From positions 124,166 to 188,165 of the forward strand of contig NZ_NUQE01000044.1 of the NCBI RefSeq assembly GCF_002582035.1: DNA of 64,000 bases. Direction: 5' to 3'. Origin of the DNA: Bacillus pseudomycoides (GTDB lineage: Bacteria; Bacillota; Bacilli; Bacillales; Bacillaceae_G). Both the position numbers and the translations under genes were made by a program. Of this stretch, positions 28,340 to 36,462 are shown piece by piece. Each line of letters opens with the position of its first letter. Position 1 is the stretch's first letter. The notes beneath the pieces were generated by a model, which had not been told where the DNA came from, ran no database searches, and saw only the letters and a program-made list of their open reading frames with translations.

Positions 28340-29218
28340 TTATAAAGTCTGCTTTACATGCTCTTCAAAATATTTTCCCCAATCAGGCTGTCTTCCATCT
28401 ATATCTTTGAATTTATATTCTCTTGCTAATTCCCACGAACTAAGTGCTTTTCCTGTTTTCTTATGAACATTAGGATCACTCGCTAACGCAGCAATTGCTC
28501 TTCCTATAAAAAATGGTGTTTCTGATGCGATAAAATGCGGATCTTTTTTTGCTCCTTCTTGCCAATTTTCTTCTGTCACACCGAATATATCTAACATAGC
28601 TTCAGAACGTAAAAACCCTGGACTCACTGCAACAGACGTTATGTTGTAAGGAGCCAAGTCTTTCGCCATTGCTTGGGCTAAATGAATTGTCGAAATTTTA
28701 GCAAGGCTATAAAACATACTCCCTCGATACTCATAATCAACGCCATCTGTAATTTCAATAACGAGCCCTTTCTTATTTTTCACCATAAGCGGGACACCGT
28801 AATGACTTGTGATTATATGAGATTGAACAGCAGTGGTTTGCATTTGGATTCCATTATCTAAATTATGCTCCCAAAATGGTACATTCCATTCTGCCAGCGG
28901 ATCACCTCCCCATACATCATTCACTAAAATATCTAATTTTCCATTCTGCTCTCTTTCAATCTTCTCAAATAAAGCTGCAACATCTTCTTTCACCGTATGA
29001 TCGACGCGGACTGCAATTCCTTTTCCGCCTTGTTTCGTTACAAGTTCGGCTGTTTCTTCAATTGTCTCCGTTCTTCCCATTGATGATAAATTTCCTTTTG
29101 TACTTCTTCCTGTCACATATACAGTAGCACCAGCTTCACCAAGCATCACCGCAATACCTCTTCCAGCACCTCGCGTTCCACCAGCTACTACTGCAACTTT
29201 CCCTTGTAATGGTTTCAT
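28340..29218 (-). CDS. SDR family oxidoreductase
   Basis: A 292-aa short-chain dehydrogenase/reductase. The cofactor motif is VVAGGTRGAGRGIAV, the subtype marker LVNDVWGG replaces the usual NNAG, and the catalytic pair lies in YSLAKIS. The C-terminal part (KKTGKALSSWELAREYKFKD, then IDGRQPDWG) is a recurrent extension of a Bacillus SDR subgroup. Substrate unknown. Monocistronic. Confidence 0.85.
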   Translation of the reverse strand: MKPLQGKVAVVAGGTRGAGRGIAVMLGEAGATVYVTGRSTKGNLSSMGRTETIEETAELVTKQGGKGIAVRVDHTVKEDVAALFEKIEREQNGKLDILVNDVWGGDPLAEWNVPFWEHNLDNGIQMQTTAVQSHIITSHYGVPLMVKNKKGLVIEITDGVDYEYRGSMFYSLAKISTIHLAQAMAKDLAPYNITSVAVSPGFLRSEAMLDIFGVTEENWQEGAKKDPHFIASETPFFIGRAIAALASDPNVHKKTGKALSSWELAREYKFKDIDGRQPDWGKYFEEHVKQTL

Positions 29219-29438
29219 ATGTTTCTCCTCTGCATATTATTAGTTACATTTCAAAAAACGAACATCTTTCCTCTTCATTCTTCCATCTAATTTCCACATA
29301 AACTACCTTATTTTCAATATTTATCCCTTAAAGTGACATATCCTTAATTATACACATGAGAATGTGGTAATATTTGTATATAAACACTAGAGTCATTATT
29401 TCTAAGAAAGTATATCACACAAAAGAGAAGGTGATCTA

Positions 29439-29891
29439 ATGAGATGGAAAGTACGACGAGATCGAGGATATTGGTATATGATAATTGGAACCACCTTATT
29501 ATGTAATGTGCTTATTTCTCTTCCGCTTTGGCTAGATAAATCATTAACCTCTGTGGATTGGTTCATCATTTCAGGCATCCTCTTTATATTTAATTTATTT
29601 ATGCTATGGATCATTTTCGGGATTCGCTATGAATTAAGAGAAAAGAGTTTATATGCAAGATGCGGTCCTTTTTGGTGCAATGTTCCCTATGAAAATATTA
29701 CAGGGATTCATCCAACTGATGATATGCTTATGGGCTTTCGCGCCGCAGCTGCATTTCATGGGGTAGAAGTTCATTATCCAAACGCGATATTGGGCAGTGT
29801 CAAACTATCACCAGAAAAAGAAGAATTGTTCATACAAACTTTACTTGCTATGTGTCCACATTTACAAAATAGTGAAACGAAACAGCTCTAA
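29439..29891 (+). CDS. Bacterial PH-domain membrane protein
   Basis: The 150-aa protein has two membrane segments (about residues 14-31 and 43-62) followed by a bacterial pleckstrin-homology-like domain (FGIRYELREKSLYARCGPFW, NVPYENITGIHPT). The family is widespread in Firmicutes and of unknown function. AAGAGAAGGTGATCTA precedes the ATG. A family C repeat follows and supplies a terminator. Confidence 0.8.
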   Translation: MRWKVRRDRGYWYMIIGTTLLCNVLISLPLWLDKSLTSVDWFIISGILFIFNLFMLWIIFGIRYELREKSLYARCGPFWCNVPYENITGIHPTDDMLMGFRAAAAFHGVEVHYPNAILGSVKLSPEKEELFIQTLLAMCPHLQNSETKQL

Positions 29892-29930
29892 TTAAAAATC
29901 TTTAAAATTAAAGAGTTAGATTTAATGTTA

Positions 29931-30035
29931 CACATTAAATAGTGTAAAGAGAAAGGATGGATGAACAAGGAGCAATACCAGTTTACCTCCATCCTTTTTT
30001 GTACAACAAATAACCTCATTTACCATAACAACATT
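29931..30035. repeat. Family C repeat, copy 1
   Basis: It shares ATGTTACACATTAAATAGTG and the tail GTACAACAAATAACCTCATTTACC with the copy at 53.7 kb. The central stem here is AAAGGATGGA with TCCATCCTTTTTT, so it also acts as the terminator for the PH-domain gene. Confidence 0.7.
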
Positions 30036-30130
30036 TTTGCTTATAGAACTAATGCATCCAGTTAATTCTATAAGCAATTTATATGATTGAAACTGAATAG
30101 CTTCCCTTTTAAAATATGTAATTACTGCTA

Positions 30131-30460
30131 TTAATCCAATGAAAGATGTTGCAAAAATAGCGATATAGGAATATTCGGGAGGGTAAGTTTGCCATTCTTA
30201 ATAGATTTTAGAATATGACTGTTCGATATATCAAGCCGGTTCGCGATTTCGGAAATAGTCATACCTTCTGTTCTTTTTAATTCTTCAGCCATTTTTTGAA
30301 TGTCTTCCAAAAAGAAGAGCTTCGTTCCATCATCTTGCCAATTTTTATAAGCTGGTTCCAACAAACCATCTTTTACATATTTATGAATTGTAACTTCCGC
30401 CACATTCAAATATGAGGCAGCAGCCTTTGTAGTCAATTTTTCTCTTGTATCTAAAAACAT
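30131..30460 (-). CDS. Small double helix-turn-helix DNA-binding protein
   Basis: A 109-aa regulator. Residues about 5-55 look like a MerR/excisionase-type helix-turn-helix (KLTTKAAASYLNVAEVTIHK, YVKDGLLEPAY, FFLEDIQKMAEEL). A second HTH is seen in GMTISEIANRLDISNSHILK. The ATG follows AAGGGTGTTGTCT. A perfect inverted repeat 75 bp upstream is a candidate operator. The target genes are unknown. Confidence 0.75.
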   Translation of the reverse strand: MFLDTREKLTTKAAASYLNVAEVTIHKYVKDGLLEPAYKNWQDDGTKLFFLEDIQKMAEELKRTEGMTISEIANRLDISNSHILKSIKNGKLTLPNIPISLFLQHLSLD

Positions 30461-30534
30461 AGACAACACCCTTCAGCTTACATTTTATGCATCGATCACA
30501 TTCAAAAGAATAAAATACATATCCCTAATTTCAT

Positions 30535-30567
30535 AAATTTGATATGTAAAAATTACATATCAAATTT
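30535..30567. promoter_or_regulatory. Perfect 15-bp inverted repeat, candidate operator
   Basis: AAATTTGATATGTAA and its exact complement flank three A. It lies between the HTH gene and the small frameshifted frame upstream. The purely A+T arms without a T run look more like a regulator site than a terminator. AATACATATCCC nearby repeats part of the half-site. Confidence 0.5.
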
Positions 30568-30591
30568 AACATATTCCTTTCTTTACATTAT

Positions 30592-30746
30592 TTAAATGTA
30601 CAGGTAAGCATCTACCTTAATAGGCCTAAACTTCCCTAATAAATCTGATAACTCAGAAGTTCCGTCTTTTGGAGAGTGCTTAATATTTGTGATAAAAAAT
30701 TCACACGAACTAAATTACCATGTACACTCTTTGCACAAATTATCAT
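30592..30746 (-). pseudogene. Small frameshifted gene of unknown family
   Basis: GGAGGTAAAAAG precedes ATG, giving MIICAKSVHGNLVR; a shift of frame then continues as CEFFITNIKHSPKDGTSELS and DLLGKFRPIKVDAYLYI with a stop. The good ribosome binding site and the coherent second part suggest a small gene of about 50 codons broken by one indel. No family recognised. Confidence 0.4.
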
Positions 30747-31011
30747 CTTTTTACCTCCAATGTATTATGAATTGCAGAAAAAGAATTAATTTATACTATC
30801 CAATTAACTATGTACTTATATTACCATTATTGTATTAATCTCTTTTTATAAAAAACAAATGTTTTAATAAATTTCTACATTAATATACATTTATTTCTAA
30901 TAGGTATTAAGTGTTATTAAATTTACAGTTTCAATTTTTAGTTTACAATAATTTGATTATGTACATGAATTTAGTGAGATAACAAAATTAATAAAGTAGA
31001 TCCACATCTCT

Positions 31012-31122
31012 TATAGGGGTACCACCCCATGCCTATCAACTTAAGGATATACACTACTCCAAAAAGTAAAAAAACGCCATCCTTTCTGTATATTTCTACA
31101 AAAAGAATAGCGTTTTTAAAGT
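31012..31122. repeat. Family B repeat, left end and internal hairpin
   Basis: It begins TTATAGGGGTACCACCCC and continues with CATGCCTATCAACTTAAG. The internal imperfect hairpin (AAAACGCCATCCTTTCTG with AGAATAGCGTTTTT) reappears in reverse orientation at 60.3 kb. The right end is decayed. The remaining stretch to 31,480 is A+T-rich and shows no gene. Confidence 0.6.
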
Positions 31123-31479
31123 AAAATTAATATGAAGTTATATTGGTTTAATAATATCCTTTAAATAAATCCTCTTGCAAAGTTTAATTTTTGAGAAAGG
31201 CATTATAATTTATAAGAGTTATTTTTCGTTAAATTTTCCAATTCATTTTTGAGGGACAACTTAAGACTCTTCCTTTTCTTTTCAATGGATATGAAATTAT
31301 GAAAAATCAACAAAGATAATATAGAGAATAGCTTATAATATATCTCTGTAGAACCGTTCTTATTATTTAAAATAATTTGCTCTATAGTATAGAATCTCCT
31401 TTTTTAATACAGTCCTGTTTCTAATTTCAATACTTGGTTATTATTTTCCCAATTTTAATTGAAAGCTTCTACACTTTCC

Positions 31480-32682
31480 TTATTTCGCTAAGCTTTCTGC
31501 CAACTGATTTTCTTTCCACATGACTGTAATACCGAGACCAATCATCATAATAACAGCAGAGAAAAGATAAGGATAGTGGATATTTACATCAAATAAAATC
31601 CCCCCCATAGCCGGTCCGATGATATTTCCTAAACTCGTATAAGTTGAGTTCATGCCAGCAACAAATCCTTGCTCTTTGCCAGCTGCTCTTGATAAAAATG
31701 TCGTTAATGCCGGACGAAGCAAATCAAATGCAAGAAAGATAAAAGAAGTTACAAGCAGTACGACCCAAAAACTAGAGATTAAGGTTGAAACTACTGCTAA
31801 TATCGCTCCTGTAATTAAACATATTTGAATTAACATTTTTTCGCCTAGTATATCTACTAACTTTCCAAACATAAATACCTGCACAATAACACCAAAGATT
31901 GAGCTGATTGTAATAATAGTAGCAATATCCTTCGGAGTGAAACCAAATTTATGATCAGAAAACAGGCTAAAAACAGTTTCATATGCTGATAAACCAAAAG
32001 CAAGCACAAACACAATAATAAATGCGATAAAGTAAAGGGGATTTAATGATTTTTTTAAATCTCTAAAAAAGCTTGTTTGCTTTGTATTAGCCGAAATTTC
32101 TGCAAGTTCTTCTGTTGTTAACGGCTCTTTCAGAATAAATATAGAAGAAATACACGCTAGAAAAGCAATAACTGCCGCAAAAAAGAAAGGTACGCGTATA
32201 CCATATTCTGCAATAAAGCCACCGATGCCGGGACCAATAATAAAACCAGTACTGATGGCAGCAGAAAGGTATCCCATCGCTTTTGGTCGTTCCTGAACTG
32301 ATGTAATATCTGCAACATATGCCGTAACGCTAGGCATAATAAAGGCCGCACTAATTCCCCCTAGCATTCTTGATAGATAAAGCATTGATACATCCGTTCC
32401 TAAACCAAAAATAAGTTCTGAAGTACCAAAAAGCAATAGACCAATTATAATAATTTTCTTCCTGCCATAACGGTCTACCCAGCGTCCTGTGATTGGTGAC
32501 ATAAGTAGTTGCGCTACTGCAAAGACGGCAACAAGATACCCCATCGTTTTTCCTGATAAGTGCATCATATTCATAAATGACGGCATAACCGGGATGATGA
32601 GACCAATTCCGAGAAATGCAATGAATACATTACTTAGAAGAATCATTAATACTGCCTTTTGTTCTTTTATTGATTTCTTCAT
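31480..32682 (-). CDS. MFS multidrug efflux transporter
   Basis: A 400-aa major facilitator with twelve membrane segments, close in layout to NorA/Bmr/TetA(L)-type drug exporters. Motif A is GRWVDRYGRKK between segments 2 and 3, and the antiporter motif C is SAAISTGFIIGPGIGGFIAE in segment 5. It probably exports cationic drugs in exchange for protons. It follows a TetR gene, and a copy of the shared 17-bp operator lies upstream at 32,809, so TetR1 or its paralogue probably represses it. Confidence 0.92.
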   Translation of the reverse strand: MKKSIKEQKAVLMILLSNVFIAFLGIGLIIPVMPSFMNMMHLSGKTMGYLVAVFAVAQLLMSPITGRWVDRYGRKKIIIIGLLLFGTSELIFGLGTDVSMLYLSRMLGGISAAFIMPSVTAYVADITSVQERPKAMGYLSAAISTGFIIGPGIGGFIAEYGIRVPFFFAAVIAFLACISSIFILKEPLTTEELAEISANTKQTSFFRDLKKSLNPLYFIAFIIVFVLAFGLSAYETVFSLFSDHKFGFTPKDIATIITISSIFGVIVQVFMFGKLVDILGEKMLIQICLITGAILAVVSTLISSFWVVLLVTSFIFLAFDLLRPALTTFLSRAAGKEQGFVAGMNSTYTSLGNIIGPAMGGILFDVNIHYPYLFSAVIMMIGLGITVMWKENQLAESLAK

Positions 32683-32808
32683 TTTTTAATACCTCTTCCT
32701 GTATAAATCATTGATGTAAAACCCCTCTCAAAAATAATTCCCAAGAGTTTTTTATTTATCCTTCAATTCTTCAAGCTCTACATATATCAAATTAGCTAAC
32801 GAAGCTAC

Positions 32809-32825
32809 TGAATGATAGTCAGTCA
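32809..32825. promoter_or_regulatory. TetR-type operator, copy 1 (before MFS gene)
   Basis: The 17-bp site TGA.A.TGA.TAG.TCA.G.TCA fits the pattern TGA-N-TGA-N3-TCA-N-TCA found in front of all four units of this region. It lies 127 bp upstream of the MFS start. Confidence 0.65.
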
Positions 32826-32877
32826 TTATAGGATAGAATGAATCCACCTCTTTACTAGTATGGATTCACCTAACTGT

Positions 32878-33453
32878 TTATTCTCGAATGTCCAATGCAT
32901 GTGTTAAAAAGTCTAGTACTTCAGCTTTCTGAAGATTGGCCTGATCATCTTTTTTATGATCATATAAATAAACCTGTTCCGCTGCCGATTCAACAAGAGC
33001 AATAAATAGCTTTGCAGTTCTTTCTGCGTGAATAGAATTACGAATTGCACCTGCATCTTTTGCTTTATTTAAGAATTGACTTAGCCACATATAAAGAGGT
33101 TGATATACAGTTTCCCATTCTTTTATATGCTCAGTTGATGCAAGGCCAGCATACATTAATGCTTGTATTTCACGATATTCCGCTATAAAGTCAAAAACCG
33201 CATCTATCACTTGCATAACTTTCTTTGAAAAAGGTTCATTATTCTGCACTCGTTCTTTTACTGTATGTATCATCTTTTCAACCATAACTTCTGCTATTGC
33301 AGGCATAACAGATAATTTAGAAGGAAAATACAGATAAAAAGTTCCTTGAGCAATACCAGCCAATTTTACGATATCAGAGATCTTTGTTTTTTCAACGCCT
33401 TTTTCCTGAAACACTTCAATAGCTGCATAGACAATTTTCTCTTTTTTATTCAT
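32878..33453 (-). CDS. TetR family regulator 1
   Basis: A 191-aa repressor. The N-terminal HTH is KIVYAAIEVFQEKGVEKTKI followed by SDIVKLAGIAQGTFYLYFPSK. The C-terminal half is a ligand-binding domain typical of drug-efflux repressors. The start MNKKEK follows GAAAGGACTCAGATC. The shared 17-bp operator lies 26 bp upstream, indicating autoregulation, and again before the MFS gene. It is closely similar to the broken TetR2 at 34.5-35.1 kb, so the two arose by duplication. Confidence 0.9.
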   Translation of the reverse strand: MNKKEKIVYAAIEVFQEKGVEKTKISDIVKLAGIAQGTFYLYFPSKLSVMPAIAEVMVEKMIHTVKERVQNNEPFSKKVMQVIDAVFDFIAEYREIQALMYAGLASTEHIKEWETVYQPLYMWLSQFLNKAKDAGAIRNSIHAERTAKLFIALVESAAEQVYLYDHKKDDQANLQKAEVLDFLTHALDIRE

Positions 33454-33478
33454 GATCTGAGTCCTTTCACACGCGTAT

Positions 33479-33495
33479 TGAATGACCGTCACTCA
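33479..33495. promoter_or_regulatory. TetR-type operator, copy 2 (before TetR1)
   Basis: TGA.A.TGA.CCG.TCA.C.TCA fits the shared pattern exactly and overlaps the probable promoter of TetR1. Confidence 0.7.
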
Positions 33496-33645
33496 TTCTA
33501 TATGAAAGATTATTGTACTGTCAACAATGGAGTGCAAGTTAACAGGAATTTTTCTAATCTAATTATTTTTTTCAACATTAGCAACTTCTTCTGGATGATA
33601 AAAGAGATAGATACTCTACATAATCCTATCTTTATGTTTCCATAG

Positions 33646-33700
33646 AAAAACCCCCTAATAGAACACTAAAGATTGTTCTTTCCTTTTCTATTAGGGGATT
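33646..33700. terminator. Terminator after the SMR pair
   Basis: AACCCCCTAATAGAA and TTCTATTAGGGGATT form a long stem between the SMR pair and the TetR1 unit. Read leftward it is followed by T-rich sequence. Confidence 0.75.
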
Positions 33701-33746
33701 ACATCACAATATATTCTTCCTTATTTTTAATAAACTTTTTCTATCT

Positions 33747-34061
33747 TTAAGAAAGAGCCTTTAAACCTGTCACTCCGCATACAATAAGAGCCACACTCAT
33801 CATACGTGCCCTACTTTTTGATTCTCCAAATAAGAACATATTTAACAAAACCGCTCCGGCTGTTCCTATACCAATCCAAACCGCATAAGCTACACTTACC
33901 TGTAAAAATAGGAAAGATGTATATAAAAATGCGAAAGACATACCAAATCCACCGATATACATAACTCCATTTTTTACTGTTTTATCCTTACTATACATTT
34001 TAAGACCTACTACACCAACAATTTCACAAATTGCGGCACAAAGGACAAAAATCCATCCCAT
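33747..34061 (-). CDS. Small multidrug resistance transporter, second subunit
   Basis: A 104-aa four-helix membrane protein of the SMR family. The conserved membrane-embedded Glu is in LCAAICEIVGVVGLK near residue 13. The motif VAYAVWIGIGTAGAVLLN in helix 3 is diagnostic. It begins two bases after the preceding SMR gene ends, so the two are translated together and probably form an antiparallel heterodimer like EbrAB or YkkCD. Export of toxic cations is expected. Confidence 0.9.
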   Translation of the reverse strand: MGWIFVLCAAICEIVGVVGLKMYSKDKTVKNGVMYIGGFGMSFAFLYTSFLFLQVSVAYAVWIGIGTAGAVLLNMFLFGESKSRARMMSVALIVCGVTGLKALS

Positions 34062-34063
34062 CC

Positions 34064-34417
34064 TTAAGCAGCTCCTTTCATAATTTCTTCTTCTATTTCT
34101 TTGTTATCAGCTAACTTCAGGCCAATAACGCCAGCTACTATCATAACTATGAAAAATAATTTCCCTAGACTAAAACTTCCTCCAAAAAGAAAAACGTCCA
34201 TTAAGAAAGTTCCCACAGTTCCGGCTCCAGCAAAAACAGCATATACAGTTCCTGTCGCAAGATGCTCACACGCTTTAGAAAGTATATGAAAATCAACAAC
34301 AATAATCCCTACAATGATTGCCCAATGCCACCATTCGTGAGCAGTATTAAAACCAAACACCCAAAACATTTCAAAAATACACGTTAATATTACATATAAC
34401 CAAGCTTTATTCTTCAT
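34064..34417 (-). CDS. Small multidrug resistance transporter, first subunit
   Basis: A 117-aa SMR protein with four membrane helices and a hydrophilic C-terminal tail (DNKEIEEEIMKGAA). The conserved Glu is in LTCIFEMFWVFGFN near residue 16, and GTVYAVFAGAGTVGTFLMD is the helix 3 motif. The long tail matches the longer partner seen in paired SMRs. It is first in a two-gene unit with a copy of the shared operator 16 bp upstream, so it is under TetR control. Confidence 0.9.
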   Translation of the reverse strand: MKNKAWLYVILTCIFEMFWVFGFNTAHEWWHWAIIVGIIVVDFHILSKACEHLATGTVYAVFAGAGTVGTFLMDVFLFGGSFSLGKLFFIVMIVAGVIGLKLADNKEIEEEIMKGAA

Positions 34418-34432
34418 ATATTCCCACCCTTA

Positions 34433-34449
34433 TGACTGAATGTCATTCA
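34433..34449. promoter_or_regulatory. TetR-type operator, copy 3 (before SMR pair)
   Basis: TGA.C.TGA.ATG.TCA.T.TCA fits the shared pattern; the same 19-bp sequence ATGACTGAATGTCATTCAT recurs at 35,094. Confidence 0.7.
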
Positions 34450-34496
34450 TTTTTAACTTACATTTAGCTACCTTGCTATAATCAATGAATGAACAT

Positions 34497-35067
34497 TTAT
34501 TTTCTTATATCTAATGCATGTGTTAAAAAATCCAAAACTTCAGCCTTTTGTAAATCAGCTTGCTCTTCTTTTACATGATCATATAAATACGTTTGTTCTG
34601 CTGCCGATTCAACTAAAGCAATAAAAAGTTTGGAAGTTCTTTCAACATGAATAGAATTCCGTATGACATTAGCATCCTTAGCTTCTTCTAAAAAGCGTTT
34701 TATCCAAATGTAAAGAGGCTGATATAGGCTCTCCCATTTTTTTATATGTTCAGTTGATGATAAACTGATATATATTAATACTTGCATATCGTGGTGTTCC
34801 TTCGTAAAATCAAAAATTGCATCTACAATTTGCGAAAATGTATCTAAGAAAGAAGAGCTAGCTTGTACTTTTTCTTCAACTGCACAAATCATCTTCTCAA
34901 CCATAATTTCTGTAATAGCAGGCACTACGGATAATTTTGAAGAAAAATATAAATAAAAGGTTCCTTGAGCGATACCAGCTGATTTCACAATATCCGAAAT
35001 CTTTGTTTTTTCAATCCCTTTTTCCTTAAAACATTCGATAGCAGCATATACAATTTTTTTTACTCAT
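34497..35067 (-). pseudogene. TetR family regulator 2, frameshifted near its start
   Basis: An ATG with AAGGGTGTAGATA in front begins MSKKNCIC and soon stops. One frame over, the sequence runs KIVYAAIECFKEKGIEKTKI, SDIVKSAGIAQGTFYLYFSS and on to a full TetR C-terminus very similar to TetR1. The shift occurs in a run of eight A (35,054-35,061 on the opposite strand), where TetR1 has AAAAAAGAGAAAATTG. Without it the protein would be about 190 aa with an intact HTH. As it stands the regulator is probably dead, which would leave TetR1 to act on the shared operators. An assembly error in the A run is possible. Confidence 0.8.
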
Positions 35068-35094
35068 TATCTACACCCTTCTACAAAATAAAAA

Positions 35095-35111
35095 TGACTG
35101 AATGTCATTCA
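35095..35111. promoter_or_regulatory. TetR-type operator, copy 4 (before TetR2)
   Basis: TGA.C.TGA.ATG.TCA.T.TCA is identical to copy 3 and lies 27 bp upstream of the TetR2 start. Confidence 0.7.
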
Positions 35112-35384
35112 TATATATTATATTTGAATAATTTATAAAATGTCAATCCCTCATTTTTATTTTTCATAATTGCTCTTGTTCATACATATATTTAAAAATT
35201 TTATAAAATGAAACTTTAATCAGTGAAGTTTTCTTCACCCCCACTGATTATTAGCCCTCACCAATCGGGCTTTTACGGGCAGTTAATCTCCACATTACTT
35301 CTTTGCTTTCACCGAATTTTGAGGTAGGAGGCTTCCTTCGCTTATATCACATATAACATACCAAATCATCGCAACAATCAAATT

Positions 35385-35816
35385 TTGGACAATGCCGACA
35401 ATCAACCCACACTTTTTCAGGCAGCGATTCTAAGCTCTTCAATCGCTTATTTTCAACGAATTCGTATTTTAGATGCAACAATTTTCCAGGTACCAAAACA
35501 TTTAGCTAGTGTGTACCCTGGGTCAGGTGGCTGTGCCCAAACAGCAGGTGTAAAAATTCAATTAGAATATGATTTACATAGTGGCCAGTTTTTAAATGTT
35601 CAAATTGAACCAGGTAAAAATAATGATAAAACCTTTGGTACAGAGTGTTTGGATACCTTACGCCCAGGAGATTTATGTATTCGAGATTTAGGATACTTTT
35701 CTCTAAAAGATTTAGACCAGATGGATCAACGAGGTGTATTCTATGTTTCACGGTTGAAGTTAAATAATAGAGTATATGTGAAGAATGAATCTCCACCTCA
35801 TTCAAAATTAAATTAA
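35385..35816 (+). mobile_element. IS231-type (IS4 family) transposase relic
   Basis: The frame keeps the central part of an IS231 transposase: [60 protein letters not shown] and [20 protein letters not shown]. The DAT and RDLGY motifs hold two of the expected DDE acidic residues. About 100 N-terminal residues and the C-terminal half with the last Glu (the YREK region) are missing, so it cannot transpose. The preceding 170 bp (from about 35,207) contain GCCCTCACCAATCGGGC and other sequence that may be another insertion-sequence end. Confidence 0.85.
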
Positions 35817-35940
35817 AGCTTTCACTCTACGATAATACAATTCAACTTTAGCAATATTACTGTTGCTTATTCAATTTAAATACCTCATTAGTGCAATAAA
35901 AAAAATGAAATCCTTTATTTATTAAGATTAAAATATTTTG

Positions 35941-35980
35941 GTTCATCTTTTTTATAAGCATCGTGACTTTATTTTAAAGC
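35941..35980. repeat. Family A repeat, right-end fragment
   Basis: GTTCATCTTTTTTATAAGCA and GTGACTTTATTTTAAAGC match the right end of the complete copy at 50.1 kb. The left part is absent. The surrounding 35,820-36,125 holds nothing else I can name. Confidence 0.55.
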
Positions 35981-36127
35981 ATCATTACGAAAGACAAGCC
36001 TTTTTCAGCCTAAATAAGCAGATAAAAATCATTGATTTATAAATATTAATTATGAATCTATATATTTTTAATTCTTGACTTAAAATATAAATCATGATTA
36101 TAATAACTCATATTAATTTCATAGCAT

Positions 36128-36349
36128 TCGGATGAACCATACAGGAGAAGATCTTTTGATCTACCGATGGGGCAAAAAGCTGGTCGGACAGCTTTGAAAC
36201 TCTCAGGTCTTGTATTCAAGTAGAACTGTATGGGGACGAATCTCTGGAGAGACTCCCTCCTATTGCATAGTCAAAAGGAGGAAACAGAGCACCGAAGGAG
36301 CAAATCTGCTATTACAGCGGATAATCTCTCAGGTAAAAGGACAGAGACA
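36128..36349 (+). promoter_or_regulatory. Tandem glycine riboswitch
   Basis: Two glycine aptamers are visible. The first includes GGAGAAGATC, ACCGATGGGGCAAAAAGC and AAACTCTCAGGT. The second includes CTCTGGAGAGACTCCC, GCACCGAAGGAGCAAATC and ATCTCTCAGGTAAAAGGACAGAG. The CACCGAAGG and CTCTCAGGTAAAAGGACAGAG blocks are hallmarks of the class. It controls the AlsT-type carrier downstream. Small hairpins at 36,363-36,380 and 36,411-36,446 follow and can act as the expression platform. Confidence 0.95.
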
Positions 36350-36410
36350 AGCAACAGAAAATACCGATTCCCGCATCGGTTTATTTTTCTATTCCTTGTA
36401 TCTCCAGAGG

Positions 36411-36446
36411 CCATTTCGTTTACATGAAATGGTTTTTTTATTTTTT
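36411..36446 (+). terminator. Riboswitch-controlled terminator before the AlsT gene
   Basis: CCATTTC and GAAATGG form a stem with an 8-nt loop followed by TTTTTTTATTTTTT. It ends 16 bp before the start codon, so read-through is required for expression. Confidence 0.8.
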
Positions 36447-36462
36447 CTAAAGGAGAATAAAG

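Noticed and set aside
35207-35384. IS200/IS605 end upstream of the IS231 relic
   Set aside because: GCCCTCACCAATCGGGC and the flanking dyad look like a subterminal hairpin, but no TnpA or TnpB sequence is present, so I did not list it as a separate element.
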